From 2-01-FULL-41-14 sp046317875 (GTDB lineage Bacteria > Pseudomonadota > Alphaproteobacteria > UBA7879 > UBA5542), in assembly GCA_046317875.1 (NCBI GenBank), contig JBKCVN010000023.1, forward strand, positions 62,001 through 126,000: 64,000 bases of DNA, given 5' to 3'. The translations under genes and the position numbers were made by a program. Every line of letters begins with the position of its first letter. Within the stretch, counting starts at the first letter, position 1. Below, in pieces: positions 43,471 through 52,672 of this stretch. The notes under the pieces are model-generated. The model was not told where the DNA came from, searched no databases, and saw only the letters and a list, made by a program, of their open reading frames with translations.

Positions 43471-44292
43471 TTATTTTAAAGTTATATCATCAGTAGGAGA
43501 CAACAATCCCCCCAAGCGAACCGGTCGCACTGTTAAGGCTTCCCCTGTTTTATCATCGGTTTCAATATAAAGTCCACAAAGGGTTGCTTCTCCTTCGGCC
43601 GGCATCAAACGATCCATGGCATATTTACGGGTAAACCGTTGAATAGGAACCGACTTTTGCATTCCAACCACCGAATCATAATCCCCTACCATCCCTAAAT
43701 CTGTTTGATAGGCCAAGCCCCCCTTCAAAATGCGAGTGTCGCTGGTGGGAACATGTGTATGTGTTCCCACTAAAGCTGTGGCACGATCCGCAACATAATG
43801 GGCCGCCGCCATCTTTTCAGAGGACGCTTCACCATGAAAATCTATCAAAATTGCAGAGGCTGTGATACCTCGCCGATGGGGTGCTAAAGCCTTATCCAGG
43901 GCAGCAAACGGATCGTCTAAAGGATCCATAAAAAGACGCCCCATTACATTAATAATAACTGTTTTTTTTCCATTAGAAGTTTCAACAGTGATCATCCCAC
44001 GACCAGGTGATTGTTCTGGGTAATTTAGAGGCCTCAGGATACGCTTGTCTTTATCCAGAATAGGCAGAATTTCTTTTTGATCCCAGACATGATTTCCTGT
44101 GGTAATCACATCAACACCAGCTTTGTAAAAACTTTCACAGATGCTTTGTGTGATACCAAATCCATGGGCTGCATTTTCTCCATTCACCACCACTAAATCC
44201 AGTGACCATTGTTTTCTGAGGATCGGGATATAAGAGGTTATGGCATCTCGGCCCGTGCGACCCACCACATCCCCACACATTAAAATTTTCAT
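43471..44292 (-). CDS. YmdB-like metallophosphoesterase (TIGR00282 family)
   Basis: 273 residues. Dinuclear metal motifs are clear: MKILMCGDVVGRTGRDA, VVNGENAAHGFG, ITTGNHVWDQKE, IDFHGEASSEK and VGTHTHVPTSD. Bacillus YmdB is a 2',3'-cyclic nucleotide phosphodiesterase that affects biofilm and RNA levels. The family often precedes yebC in alphaproteobacteria, and here 13 bases separate them. The physiological substrate is not determinable from sequence. Confidence 0.93.
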   Translation of the reverse strand: MKILMCGDVVGRTGRDAITSYIPILRKQWSLDLVVVNGENAAHGFGITQSICESFYKAGVDVITTGNHVWDQKEILPILDKDKRILRPLNYPEQSPGRGMITVETSNGKKTVIINVMGRLFMDPLDDPFAALDKALAPHRRGITASAILIDFHGEASSEKMAAAHYVADRATALVGTHTHVPTSDTRILKGGLAYQTDLGMVGDYDSVVGMQKSVPIQRFTRKYAMDRLMPAEGEATLCGLYIETDDKTGEALTVRPVRLGGLLSPTDDITLK

Positions 44293-44378
44293 CGCAATTC
44301 TTAAAAGTTAGGCTGATTAATACAGGTCCATCATAGGCTTTTCTATTGACGGGATCAAATTTTTTATGAAAAGATAAA

Positions 44379-44406
44379 GAAAAAACCGTTTACACAAAGT
44401 AAACGG
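44379..44406 (-). terminator. Rho-independent terminator after the DUF465 gene
   Basis: Read leftward, GCCGTTTAC-TTTGT-GTAAACGG forms a perfect 8-bp stem (arms CCGTTTAC 44386-44393 and GTAAACGG 44399-44406) followed by six T residues. It lies 34 bases after the DUF465 stop and separates that gene from the ymdB-like gene. Confidence 0.88.
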
Positions 44407-44439
44407 CTTCAATTATATAATTTAGGGAGAGTACAAAAA

Positions 44440-44607
44440 CTACTTGGATAAGAGACTAAACAACTCTTCTTTAAGTCGAAGCTTACCGATCTTCATCTCT
44501 CTTAAGAGTTCAACATCAGGCAGAGGACGATTTTGTTCTCTGCTTATTCTTGCATCCAATCGCTCGTGACGACTTTGTAAACTTTGGATACGATCACCAA
44601 CAGACAT
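44440..44607 (-). CDS. DUF465 (YdcH/SlyX-like) small coiled-coil protein
   Basis: 55 residues: begins MSVGDRIQSLQSRHERLDAR and ends LKEELFSLLSK. The sequence, with the central LPDVELLREMKIGKLRLKEE, matches the DUF465 family of short helical hairpins common in alphaproteobacteria. AGGAG stands 5 bases before the ATG and a strong terminator follows, so it is a genuine, probably monocistronic gene. The function is unknown. Confidence 0.88.
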   Translation of the reverse strand: MSVGDRIQSLQSRHERLDARISREQNRPLPDVELLREMKIGKLRLKEELFSLLSK

Positions 44608-44817
44608 ATTATCTCCTATTTTTATGAATAGCTTTTTGTTGTACTTTGCCTACCATACCATTCTCTTCTTTTTTTGAGGAGAACAAAGAAACCATTAAAA
44701 ACATGCCCCTAAAAACCCCACACTCTATCCTTATGTTTTTTGTGAAAATTTAATTAGAAAAGATTTAAAAAGTTGAAATTTCTGTATTTTTATTGCAAAA
44801 ATCAGCTTGGAGTAAAA

Positions 44818-44840
44818 TCATCCACATCTTCTGTGGATAA
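44818..44840. other. Pair of inverted DnaA-box-like sites in a 318-base gap
   Basis: TGTGGATAA at 44832-44840 is a perfect DnaA box on the leftward strand (TTATCCACA). TCATCCACA at 44818-44826 differs by one base in the opposite orientation. Together they also form an inverted repeat (ATCCACA/TGTGGAT). The flank 44760-44815 is very AT-rich. The gap from 44608 to 44925 holds no gene that I can support. Confidence 0.45.
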
Positions 44841-44925
44841 GTTTGAGAATAAAACGGAATTTTGGGCAGCGAACCAGAAAGACTGATTCGATTCGCACCT
44901 TTGTGCTTAAAAAATAAGCAAAAAA

Positions 44926-45402
44926 TTATGGTTTATTAGGATTAATCCCCCACAAGTGTTTTTCAGGCATCCACCCCATAAGTTGTGAGGATGGCCCAGG
45001 GATTTGAACGCGACACAACTGACTGTGACATTTTTCTAATTTAACAATCACTCCCTTCGTCAAGTGAGCAATAGGTCGAGATTTAATATTTTTGTCTTTT
45101 CTTAAAAAAGAATTATTGATAACCAAAACAAAGCCTGCAGGGGAAACCATTCTTTGAAGAACCCACCCTCTTTCCCCTTCCATATCACGGATCAAATACC
45201 ATTCCTGATGTGATTTCAACACTTTCACCGGGAGCTTTGATTGTTTAAAAGAAAATTTGATAGGAGAGTTGTTACTGGGACCAAAACGAACATTGGTTTC
45301 CCCATACCTTAAATTGTAAAAAAGAAAAGTACCATCACTTTTCGCGCACACTGTCCCACTTCCTATCGAGAACAGAACAAGAGATAGGCGAAAAAATATC
45401 AT
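44926..45402 (-). CDS. Exported bacterial SH3-domain protein
   Basis: 158 residues. Signal peptide about 1-20 (MIFFRLSLVLFSIGSGTVCA). The mature part has two SH3-like units: YGETNVRFGPSNNSPIKFSF with WYLIRDMEGERGWVLQRMV, then SFLRKDKNIKSRPIAHLTKG ending in LMGWMPEKHLWGI. Such domains often bind peptidoglycan or peptide stems. It begins one base after the stop of the nitronate monooxygenase-like gene, so translation is probably coupled although the two products act in different compartments. Confidence 0.85.
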   Translation of the reverse strand: MIFFRLSLVLFSIGSGTVCAKSDGTFLFYNLRYGETNVRFGPSNNSPIKFSFKQSKLPVKVLKSHQEWYLIRDMEGERGWVLQRMVSPAGFVLVINNSFLRKDKNIKSRPIAHLTKGVIVKLEKCHSQLCRVQIPGPSSQLMGWMPEKHLWGINPNKP

Positions 45403-45403
45403 T

Positions 45404-46801
45404 TTAATCCCCTGTTTGGATTCTTTCCACCAGCTGTTTTACGGTTGGAATAAAACCATTAGAATAAAAGGGATCTAGAGCAAATTTATATCCATTATGC
45501 CCCGAGAACATCAGTTGGTTCTCCACATCATCCGTGTGGGAAATAGTTTGCAGGGTTTTCTGAATACAAAAAGACCGTGGGTCCGCTTTGCGTCCTGTTG
45601 TACCTTCTGGACCTTGGGACCAATTACTGAAATTACAAGCACTTAAACACCCCATGCAATTAACTTGGTCTTCGTGAATTTGCTGCGCTTCATCGGGCGT
45701 TACAAACACTAACGTAGAATCCGGGGTTCTTAAGGCCTCTATAAAACCTTCTGCAACCCATTTAGTAGCATTCAAAAAGTCTTTCTGCGTAAGGTATACC
45801 AACCGCTTCCTAGGCCCTATGGGGAAAGGTTGATCGTGTTCGCTAACGGGTGATGTGGTATAGGCTACTTGGCGTTCAGAACGCTCTTTTAAGTTTTTCA
45901 AAAAATCATTGCTCACAGCCGAGGAATAAAAGCCCGTGGGACTGAATTTATTTAAATAGATATCACCCTCTTTTAAGGTCATCAGTTTTTTCTTCCACGC
46001 GTCAGAAATGGGGCTTTCCTGGGTTAAAAGAGGACGAGTACCAAACTGAAACCCTATAGGCCCCAGTTCTGGATTATCAATCCAATCGGCCCACTCCCTT
46101 AGGAACCACACCCCCCCAGCCATAATAATGGGAACGTGACCCAATCCCAATTCTCTCATAGTCTTGCGAAGTTCTAAAACACGCTCGAAGGGAGATTCGG
46201 GTTTTAGGGGATCTTCTGCCCGACTTAATCCATTGTGGCCTCCAGCACGCCAAGGGTCTTCATAGACCACAGCCCCTAGCCAATCCGCAAATTTATGATA
46301 AGCTCGACGCCACAGGACCCAGAAAGCTCGTGCTGAAGAAACGATAGGATAATAATAGGCTTGGTAATAAGAGGCAATCTCGGCAATTTTATAAGGCATA
46401 CCGGCCCCACATGTGATGCCATTAACCAAAGGTCCTACTTTTTCAAGTATTCCATGCAAAATGGGCTCTACAGCACCCATCTCCCAAAGCACATTCATGT
46501 TAAGTAGCCCATTACCTTGGCGCAAATCATGGGCAGCGCGTGCTTGGCTGATACCCCCCTGAATCGCATAAGCAATCAATTCTTCATGACGCTCTCGGCG
46601 GGTACGACCATGATAGACAACAGGGATAAGGTTCCCATTTTGATCGTAAGCATCCGCGTTAACAGCAGAAAAGGTCCCCACACCACCGGCCGCCGCCCAG
46701 GCACCCGAACTTTCACCGTTCGAGACAGAAATCCCTTTTCCTCCTTCAATTAAAGGAAGAACTTCTTTCCCCCCCAGCAAAATGGGGTTTAAAGGCTTCA
46801 T
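45404..46801 (-). CDS. Nitronate monooxygenase (2-nitropropane dioxygenase) family protein
   Basis: 465 residues. An FMN-binding TIM-barrel is suggested by VSNGESSGAWAAAGGVGTFS near the N-terminus, NGITCGAGMPYKIAEIA and PIIMAGGVWFLREWADWI. Family members oxidise nitronates such as propionate 3-nitronate, but many FMN barrels of this class are uncharacterised. A C-terminal cluster, VNCMGCLSACNFSNW plus a later SFC, has CxxCxxxC spacing and is not part of the classical enzyme. A strong GGGAGG site precedes the ATG. It sits between pnp and the SH3 gene. Confidence 0.8.
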   Translation of the reverse strand: MKPLNPILLGGKEVLPLIEGGKGISVSNGESSGAWAAAGGVGTFSAVNADAYDQNGNLIPVVYHGRTRRERHEELIAYAIQGGISQARAAHDLRQGNGLLNMNVLWEMGAVEPILHGILEKVGPLVNGITCGAGMPYKIAEIASYYQAYYYPIVSSARAFWVLWRRAYHKFADWLGAVVYEDPWRAGGHNGLSRAEDPLKPESPFERVLELRKTMRELGLGHVPIIMAGGVWFLREWADWIDNPELGPIGFQFGTRPLLTQESPISDAWKKKLMTLKEGDIYLNKFSPTGFYSSAVSNDFLKNLKERSERQVAYTTSPVSEHDQPFPIGPRKRLVYLTQKDFLNATKWVAEGFIEALRTPDSTLVFVTPDEAQQIHEDQVNCMGCLSACNFSNWSQGPEGTTGRKADPRSFCIQKTLQTISHTDDVENQLMFSGHNGYKFALDPFYSNGFIPTVKQLVERIQTGD

Positions 46802-46829
46802 ATATCCTCCCTAATTTTACTCAAAAGGC

Positions 46830-48932
46830 CTACTCTTGATCGCTGCTTTGGTCAGACTGGGCAACAGCTTTTATACTAAGCCTTACTTTTCCACGATCAT
46901 CAATACCGATAACTTTTACTTGAACTTCATCGCCCAAGGCCAGTGCATCTTCTACTTTTTCGATTCTTTTTGAATCTATTTCACTGATGTGCACTAATCC
47001 TGACATATTCAAGAAATCAATAAAGGCCCCGAATTCAACGATCTTTACAACCTTACCAGTGTAAATTTTGCCCACCTCAGCTTCAGCTGTAATGTCAAAT
47101 ATACGTTTTAGGGCTTGTTCAATCGATTTACCATCTAATGCTGCCACACGCACGGTTCCATCATCCTCGATATCAATTTTCACCCCTGTGGTTTCACAAA
47201 TATCACGAATAACTTTACCACCCGTGCCAATCACCTCACGGATTTTGTCCTTAGGGATTTTGATGGTTTTAATTTGGGGGGCGTTGTCGTTTACACTGGA
47301 ACGAGAGCCACCAATAGCTTTTTCCATTATGGACAGTATATGAAGCCGGGCTTCTAACGCCTGATGCAAGGCCACAGTCATAATTTCATGGGTAATGCTG
47401 GTAATTTTAATATCCATCTGAAGAGCAGTGATTCCAGACTTGGTTCCTGCAACTTTAAAGTCCATATCCCCCAAAGCATCTTCATCACCCAGGATGTCTG
47501 TCAAAACCACATAGTCATTGTCTTCCTTTATAAGTCCCATGGCAATACCGGCGATATGTCCCTTTAAAGGAACGCCTGCATCCATCAGGGCCAAAGAAGT
47601 AGCACAAACAGTGGCCATAGAGGACGATCCGTTGGATTCAAGAACTTCGGATACAGCCCGAAGGGTATATGGGAACTGTTCTTTTGTAGGCAACAAAGGA
47701 TGAATAGCCCGCCATGCAAGCTTACCATGCCCCACTTCACGACGACCGGGAGACCCCAAGCGTCCCGTTTCCCCCACGGAAAAAGGGGGGAAGTTATAAT
47801 GAAGCATAAAGGATTCTTTTGTTTCCCCTTCAATCAGGTCGATAAGCTGTTCATCTTCACCCGTTCCCAAGGTGCTGACAGACAGAACCTGAGTTTCTCC
47901 ACGCGTAAAAAGGGCACTCCCATGGGCTCGGGGTAAAATACCAACATCACAAGAGATGGGGCGCACGGTTACCGTATCTCGACCATCAATCCGTTGATGT
48001 GTTTTTAACACCATGGAACGCATGACTTTGTACTCGGTTGCATTAAATGCATCCAAAGCCACATGATGAGAAGTCCCATCTTCCTCAATATAACTCAATA
48101 CATGATTCCGAAGGTGTTCTAATTCTGCCCTTCTTTCGGACTTTTCTCTGATTTTATAGGCTTTCTCTAGGGCATCCTTACATAGTTCTTCAACTTTATT
48201 CCGGAGAACCTTTTCGGATTCTTCCATATCAGGTAGTTCCCAAGGGTCCTTGGCTGCTTCTTCTGCTAAATCTACAATCAAATCAATCACAGGCAAAAAT
48301 GCTTTGTGGCCAAACTCTAGGGCACCCAACATAATTTCTTCAGAAAGTTCGTGGGCTTCGGATTCCACCATCAAAACGCCTTCGCGCGTTCCTGCGACGA
48401 TCAAATCAAGCTGAGAGGAAGGCATATCCTCTAAACAAGGGTTTAGAATATATTCCCCATCTTTGTACCCTACTCGAGCACCACCAATCGGGCCGAAAAA
48501 GGGTATGCCTGAAATGGTCAAGGCCGCAGAGGCCCCAATCATGGCAGGAATATCTGGATTGTTTTCCAAATCATGACTGAGAACAGTACAAATAACCTGT
48601 GTGTCATTTTTGAAACGTTCGGGGAAAAGTGGTCGCAAAGGGCGATCGATTAAACGAGACACAAGAGTTTCTCGCTCAGACGGGCGACTTTCACGCTTCA
48701 AGAATCCACCCGGAATACGGCCTGCTGCATAATATTTTTCTTGGTAATGAACGCCTAATGGGAAAAAGCTGGCATCAGGTGCTGCTTTTTTATGGGCAAC
48801 GACCGTACATAAAACAACAGTATCTCCATATTTTACGACGACAGCTCCATCTGATTGTCGAGCCATTCGGCCCGTTTCAAGAACCAGCGCACGCCCGCCC
48901 CAATTCATTTGTTTTGTAAACACTGTTCCCAT
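46830..48932 (-). CDS. pnp: Polyribonucleotide nucleotidyltransferase (PNPase)
   Basis: 700 residues. Two RNase PH-like halves are seen (RESRPSERETLVSRLIDRPL in the first; FPPFSVGETGRLGSPGRREV and the TSVTH-type ITSITHEIM in the second), then a KH domain (KIREVIGTGGKVIRDIC) and an S1 domain (GKIYTGKVVKIVEFGAFIDF). PNPase degrades RNA 3' to 5' with phosphate and joins RNase E, whose tail here ends in a possible PNPase-binding motif. It follows rpsO, the conserved order. Confidence 0.98.
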   Translation of the reverse strand: MGTVFTKQMNWGGRALVLETGRMARQSDGAVVVKYGDTVVLCTVVAHKKAAPDASFFPLGVHYQEKYYAAGRIPGGFLKRESRPSERETLVSRLIDRPLRPLFPERFKNDTQVICTVLSHDLENNPDIPAMIGASAALTISGIPFFGPIGGARVGYKDGEYILNPCLEDMPSSQLDLIVAGTREGVLMVESEAHELSEEIMLGALEFGHKAFLPVIDLIVDLAEEAAKDPWELPDMEESEKVLRNKVEELCKDALEKAYKIREKSERRAELEHLRNHVLSYIEEDGTSHHVALDAFNATEYKVMRSMVLKTHQRIDGRDTVTVRPISCDVGILPRAHGSALFTRGETQVLSVSTLGTGEDEQLIDLIEGETKESFMLHYNFPPFSVGETGRLGSPGRREVGHGKLAWRAIHPLLPTKEQFPYTLRAVSEVLESNGSSSMATVCATSLALMDAGVPLKGHIAGIAMGLIKEDNDYVVLTDILGDEDALGDMDFKVAGTKSGITALQMDIKITSITHEIMTVALHQALEARLHILSIMEKAIGGSRSSVNDNAPQIKTIKIPKDKIREVIGTGGKVIRDICETTGVKIDIEDDGTVRVAALDGKSIEQALKRIFDITAEAEVGKIYTGKVVKIVEFGAFIDFLNMSGLVHISEIDSKRIEKVEDALALGDEVQVKVIGIDDRGKVRLSIKAVAQSDQSSDQE

Positions 48933-48954
48933 TTGGCGATCTTTCCTAAAAAAA

Positions 48955-49227
48955 TTAACGACGGAGTCCTAGTTCTTGGATCAAAGATTTGTATCTGTCC
49001 ACTGAATTAGATTTCAGATAGTCCAACAAGCGGCGGCGGCGACCTACCATAATCAATAGTCCGCGTTGAGAGTGTTTATCTTTGGGATTTTTTTTCATGT
49101 GATTACTCAGAAGATTGATACGGCTGGTTAAAAGTGCAACCTGAACCTCGGGTGAGCCTGTATCTTTTTCTGAAGTTTTAAATTCTTTAATAATAGTTTG
49201 TTTGGTCTGTTTTAGACTCGACATCAT
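48955..49227 (-). CDS. rpsO: 30S ribosomal protein S15
   Basis: 90 residues. The signature helices SEKDTGSPEVQVALLTSRIN, HSQRGLLIMVGRRRRLLDYL and RYKSLIQELGLRR are all present. S15 binds 16S rRNA early in 30S assembly. The AGGAGA binding site is inside the last codons of truB, and the truB TAA overlaps the ATG (TAATG); a second ATG follows directly and could also start. Confidence 0.98.
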   Translation of the reverse strand: MMSSLKQTKQTIIKEFKTSEKDTGSPEVQVALLTSRINLLSNHMKKNPKDKHSQRGLLIMVGRRRRLLDYLKSNSVDRYKSLIQELGLRR

Positions 49228-50150
49228 TATCTCCTTAAGTTTAAGTGATTAAACATGCGCTTGGGTGCCAATGCACCATCTTTGTAAGTAAGAAGCCCAC
49301 AAAGACCGTTGACACTTTTGCACACAACAATGGTTTCTACGGATGTTGGTAGAGTTGGAATACTAAAAGATAATGATTGTCCTTTATAAAAACGATCACA
49401 AATGTCTTCAGCAAAGACTACTACCGGGATGTCGTCCAGCACAACATCCATAGAGTGCACGCACTCTTTTAACTTAGAATCAGCATGGAATTCAAGTATT
49501 TTTTGAAAAGGCAGGCAATCTTGGATATCAAACATTCCCACTTTTAGGCGCCTGAGATAAGAAACATAACCCTCTGTGCCTAAGAAAATCGCCAAATCTC
49601 GTGCTAGGCTTCTGACATAAACACCACTGCCGCATTCCATCTGAAAAAGGGCCCTATCCTGGCTTATTATTTTCATAAGGGTTAGTTTTTTAATAAAAAC
49701 CTTCCTAGATTTAAGAATTACATCTTGCTGAGACCTGGCATACGCATAAGCGGCCCTACCGTCAACTTTGATGGCAGAATACAGGGGAGGCACTTGATCA
49801 ACTTCACCAACAAAACAAGGCAAAGCTTTTTCGATTCGATCCGCTAAGGGGCGCGCAGATGAGACGGAAAGAACCTCTCCTTCTGCATCATCCGTTGAAC
49901 GTCTTTCCCCCCAGGTTACTTCGAATTCATAGACTTTCTCTGTTTTCTCGACCAGGGGAATCAATTTGGTAGCCTCACCTAAGGCAATAGGCAGAACACC
50001 ACTGGCCAAAGGATCCAATGTTCCCACATGACCTGCCTTAACCCGATTAAAAATATGTCTAATTTTTTGTAAGGCGCTATTGGAAGAAAGACCAAAGGGC
50101 TTGTCTAAGAAAAGCCATCCATGGTAACTAGTCGGATTCGGAGGGGGCAA
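49227..50150 (-). CDS. truB: tRNA pseudouridine(55) synthase TruB
   Basis: 307 residues. GWLFLDKPFGLSSN, KAGHVGTLDPLASGVLPIA with the catalytic Asp46, and VRSLARDLAIFLGTEGYVSY define the family. A C-terminal domain follows. It converts U55 in the T-loop of tRNAs to pseudouridine. The start overlaps rbfA by 23 bases, and its 3' end carries the rpsO ribosome binding site. Confidence 0.96.
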   Translation of the reverse strand: MPPPNPTSYHGWLFLDKPFGLSSNSALQKIRHIFNRVKAGHVGTLDPLASGVLPIALGEATKLIPLVEKTEKVYEFEVTWGERRSTDDAEGEVLSVSSARPLADRIEKALPCFVGEVDQVPPLYSAIKVDGRAAYAYARSQQDVILKSRKVFIKKLTLMKIISQDRALFQMECGSGVYVRSLARDLAIFLGTEGYVSYLRRLKVGMFDIQDCLPFQKILEFHADSKLKECVHSMDVVLDDIPVVVFAEDICDRFYKGQSLSFSIPTLPTSVETIVVCKSVNGLCGLLTYKDGALAPKRMFNHLNLRR

Positions 50151-50526
50151 TATCTTTTAAAACTTTCGGATTATTAAGTAAAGAATCGATCTGGCTAAAA
50201 TTATCGAAGGAGTTATCTATTTGAAAAACTAATTCAGGAACCACTCTGAATCTTAATTTCTGGGCCAAAATTTTACGAACACGGGGAGTAGCTTTCGCCA
50301 AATCTTTGATAAAATGCGGATTGGATTTCCCCCCACTTAAGGGCAACACAAAAACCCTGGCGTTTCTTAGGTCGGGGGAAACGCGAACCTCAGTAATAGA
50401 AAAAGATAAGGACTCCAGACCTTCTTCCCAAAACGTATTCTCTTGAAATATGGACGATAAAATACGTCTCATTTCTTCGGCCACCTTCAGAACACGGGGA
50501 CCAGTGGGTTGTTTTTTTGAAACCAT
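50128..50526 (-). CDS. rbfA: Ribosome-binding factor A
   Basis: 132 residues. RVLKVAEEMRRILSSIFQEN and SITEVRVSPDLRNARVFVLP followed by RKILAQKLRFRVVPELVFQI give the KH-like RbfA fold. It helps mature the 16S rRNA 5' end. In most bacteria nusA and infB precede rbfA; here an OPT transporter does, 3 bases upstream. Confidence 0.95.
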   Translation of the reverse strand: MVSKKQPTGPRVLKVAEEMRRILSSIFQENTFWEEGLESLSFSITEVRVSPDLRNARVFVLPLSGGKSNPHFIKDLAKATPRVRKILAQKLRFRVVPELVFQIDNSFDNFSQIDSLLNNPKVLKDIAPSESD

Positions 50527-50529
50527 ATT

Positions 50530-52593
50530 CTATTTCTCGCTTTGTGGTGAGCTAGAGACTTTAAACAGATAAAAACATAATAACCCAAAAAGAGACAATC
50601 CCCCTAGAAGTTTAATATTTTCGGGGATCGTTAAGCCTGAAATAGCTTCTTTTACAGATGGGAAAAAGACGATGAGTACCGCTATTAATATTCCAACCAA
50701 AGCCTCACCTGCCACAATTCCTGATGCCATCAAAAGGCCTCTTTGGCTTACATGTTCGGAACCCACAAGATCCTTTTCTTTTGTTTTTTTAGACTTTTTG
50801 AATCGTTTTTCCGCAAAATGAGAAATGATACCTCCTAACAAAACAGGCACGGTAATTTCTAGGGGCATATAAATCCCCACCGCCACAGCTAACACAGGGA
50901 TACGCCATGTGCTGGTTCTTTTCAGAATCTCATCAATTAGAATAAAGATCACGCCGATCCCTGCCCCAATAGACATCAGGGTCCAATCCAAAGAAAGATC
51001 AAAGACACTTTGGGCCAAACCTGCCATGAGGGCGGCTTTCGGGGCACTTAAGGCCTGGGCTGGATCCATCCCTTCACGCGGGAAAACATCGCCAATACCA
51101 TAGGCCTCTAAAAGAACGTTTAAAACGGGCGCCATAAAGCAAGCCGATACCAACAATCCCACCAATAACATGATTTGTTGTTTCCAAGGTGTTGCCCCCA
51201 CCAGCTGACCTGCCTTTAAGTCTTGTAAGTTATCCAAACTGATAACAGCCGTTCCAGCAATAAGGGACCCTAATAAAACTGTCACAGACGCCATAGCCAA
51301 CATTTCAACCCCAGAGCCCATGACCGAAGAGACCAAGGCTGACAAGACCAATGAGATAGATAGGATAGCCATAATGGCAATACCTGATAACGGCGAGTTA
51401 GAAGATCCAATAATACCTGCAATATAGGCACTAATCACTGCCGCCAAAAACCCTAACATCATGCAAACTAAAACCATAAGACCTATGGCTAACCAATACA
51501 TGTTTTTAAATTGCGCAAGTCCCGTATCTCCCAACAAGTGGTACAGCAAGACTCCTAAACAACCTAAGGTTACCAACAACCCCATTCCCACATAGTTAAT
51601 AGGAATATCTTGTTCGGTACGCAGAGCCAAGATACCCAGCTTCTTATTAAGTTTAGCTTTTTTAATCACCGCCCAAGATGACAACATGGCGGACTTCATG
51701 GAACCCATCAAAGTAAAGGTGGTCCACAGGCCCCCTGTGACCATGCACCCTACCCCAATAATCCGTAATTTTTCTTTCCAAATTTGCATCACCACAGCAT
51801 AAGGATCCATATCTAGAGCAAAGTGGCCAATTGAAGCATAAATAGGTACACAAATGCCCCAAGCAACGGCAGATCCCAATATGATGCTTACGCCCACCTG
51901 GATACCCACAATATAACCCGCTCCCACAAGGATACCGGACAGGCCCGTACCAAAACCAAAAACAGACCCTCCCACGCGGTGCCACCAATTTAAACTTTCG
52001 CCAAATATTGCAAGGCCTGACTGCCCAAATTTTAAAGCGGAAGCCAAAAGACTTCCCATCATCAAATCCCTAAGCCCCCCTTTTGACGAACCATCTCCAG
52101 CTTTTAAAACTTCGGCTGCCGCAATGCCTTCAGGGAACTTAAGATTTCCATCCACCAAAAACACCCGACGTAAGGGAATGGAAAACAAGACCCCCATAAT
52201 TCCACCTAGACCCAAAAGAATCGTTACATGCCAAAAGGGAAAGTGGGTCCAAAACTTCATCATGATCAACGCAGGCAATGTGAAGACAGCGGCTGCAGCC
52301 AGCCCTTCCCCAGCTGATACGGTGGTTTGAACAATATTATTTTCTAAAATATTCGAATGACGAAATAACTTCAAAATAGCCATGGAAATAACGGCGGCAG
52401 GAATGGTGGCCGCCACCGTAATTCCCACTTTTAAACCTAAATAAGCATTCGCAGCCGACATAATAATCGTCAGGATAATACTTAACACAAACGCTTTAAC
52501 CGTGATTTCAGGTAGGTTCTTGGATGGAGAAATATACGGCTCGCTAGCGACGTTTGGTTTTTTTCCAGAGGAGAGGATCAAATTATCTGACAT
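50530..52593 (-). CDS. OPT-family oligopeptide transporter
   Basis: 687 residues with about 14 to 16 membrane helices. After a polar start the segments include SAANAYLGLKVGITVAATIP, VQTTVSAGEGLAAAAVFTLP and LKFPEGIAAAEVLKAGDGSS, signatures of the bacterial OPT family. Members import di- to oligopeptides or metal chelates, probably with protons. Peptide uptake suits a bacterium in nutrient-rich host cytoplasm, but the substrate is inference. It stands between the exported kinase-like gene and rbfA. Confidence 0.92.
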   Translation of the reverse strand: MSDNLILSSGKKPNVASEPYISPSKNLPEITVKAFVLSIILTIIMSAANAYLGLKVGITVAATIPAAVISMAILKLFRHSNILENNIVQTTVSAGEGLAAAAVFTLPALIMMKFWTHFPFWHVTILLGLGGIMGVLFSIPLRRVFLVDGNLKFPEGIAAAEVLKAGDGSSKGGLRDLMMGSLLASALKFGQSGLAIFGESLNWWHRVGGSVFGFGTGLSGILVGAGYIVGIQVGVSIILGSAVAWGICVPIYASIGHFALDMDPYAVVMQIWKEKLRIIGVGCMVTGGLWTTFTLMGSMKSAMLSSWAVIKKAKLNKKLGILALRTEQDIPINYVGMGLLVTLGCLGVLLYHLLGDTGLAQFKNMYWLAIGLMVLVCMMLGFLAAVISAYIAGIIGSSNSPLSGIAIMAILSISLVLSALVSSVMGSGVEMLAMASVTVLLGSLIAGTAVISLDNLQDLKAGQLVGATPWKQQIMLLVGLLVSACFMAPVLNVLLEAYGIGDVFPREGMDPAQALSAPKAALMAGLAQSVFDLSLDWTLMSIGAGIGVIFILIDEILKRTSTWRIPVLAVAVGIYMPLEITVPVLLGGIISHFAEKRFKKSKKTKEKDLVGSEHVSQRGLLMASGIVAGEALVGILIAVLIVFFPSVKEAISGLTIPENIKLLGGLSLFGLLCFYLFKVSSSPQSEK

Positions 52594-52643
52594 GAAGACT
52601 CCTGAATTTGATAAAACAATTCAAAGATCCTACAAATATCTAC

Positions 52644-52672
52644 AGAAAATGTCTAGATAATTAACATTTTCT
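52644..52672 (-). other. Hairpin at the end of the exported kinase-like gene
   Basis: Perfect 9-bp arms AGAAAATGT (52644-52652) and ACATTTTCT (52664-52672) with an 11-base loop. It begins within the TAG stop codon of the kinase-like gene. The T-run lies on the + strand, where it encodes Lys codons, so leftward it lacks a U-tract. It may act as a 3' processing or stability hairpin before the OPT gene. Confidence 0.35.

Noticed and set aside
44818..44840. Chromosome origin of replication
   Set aside because: Only two DnaA boxes, no change of gene strand and no origin-linked genes such as dnaA, hemE or parAB in the window.
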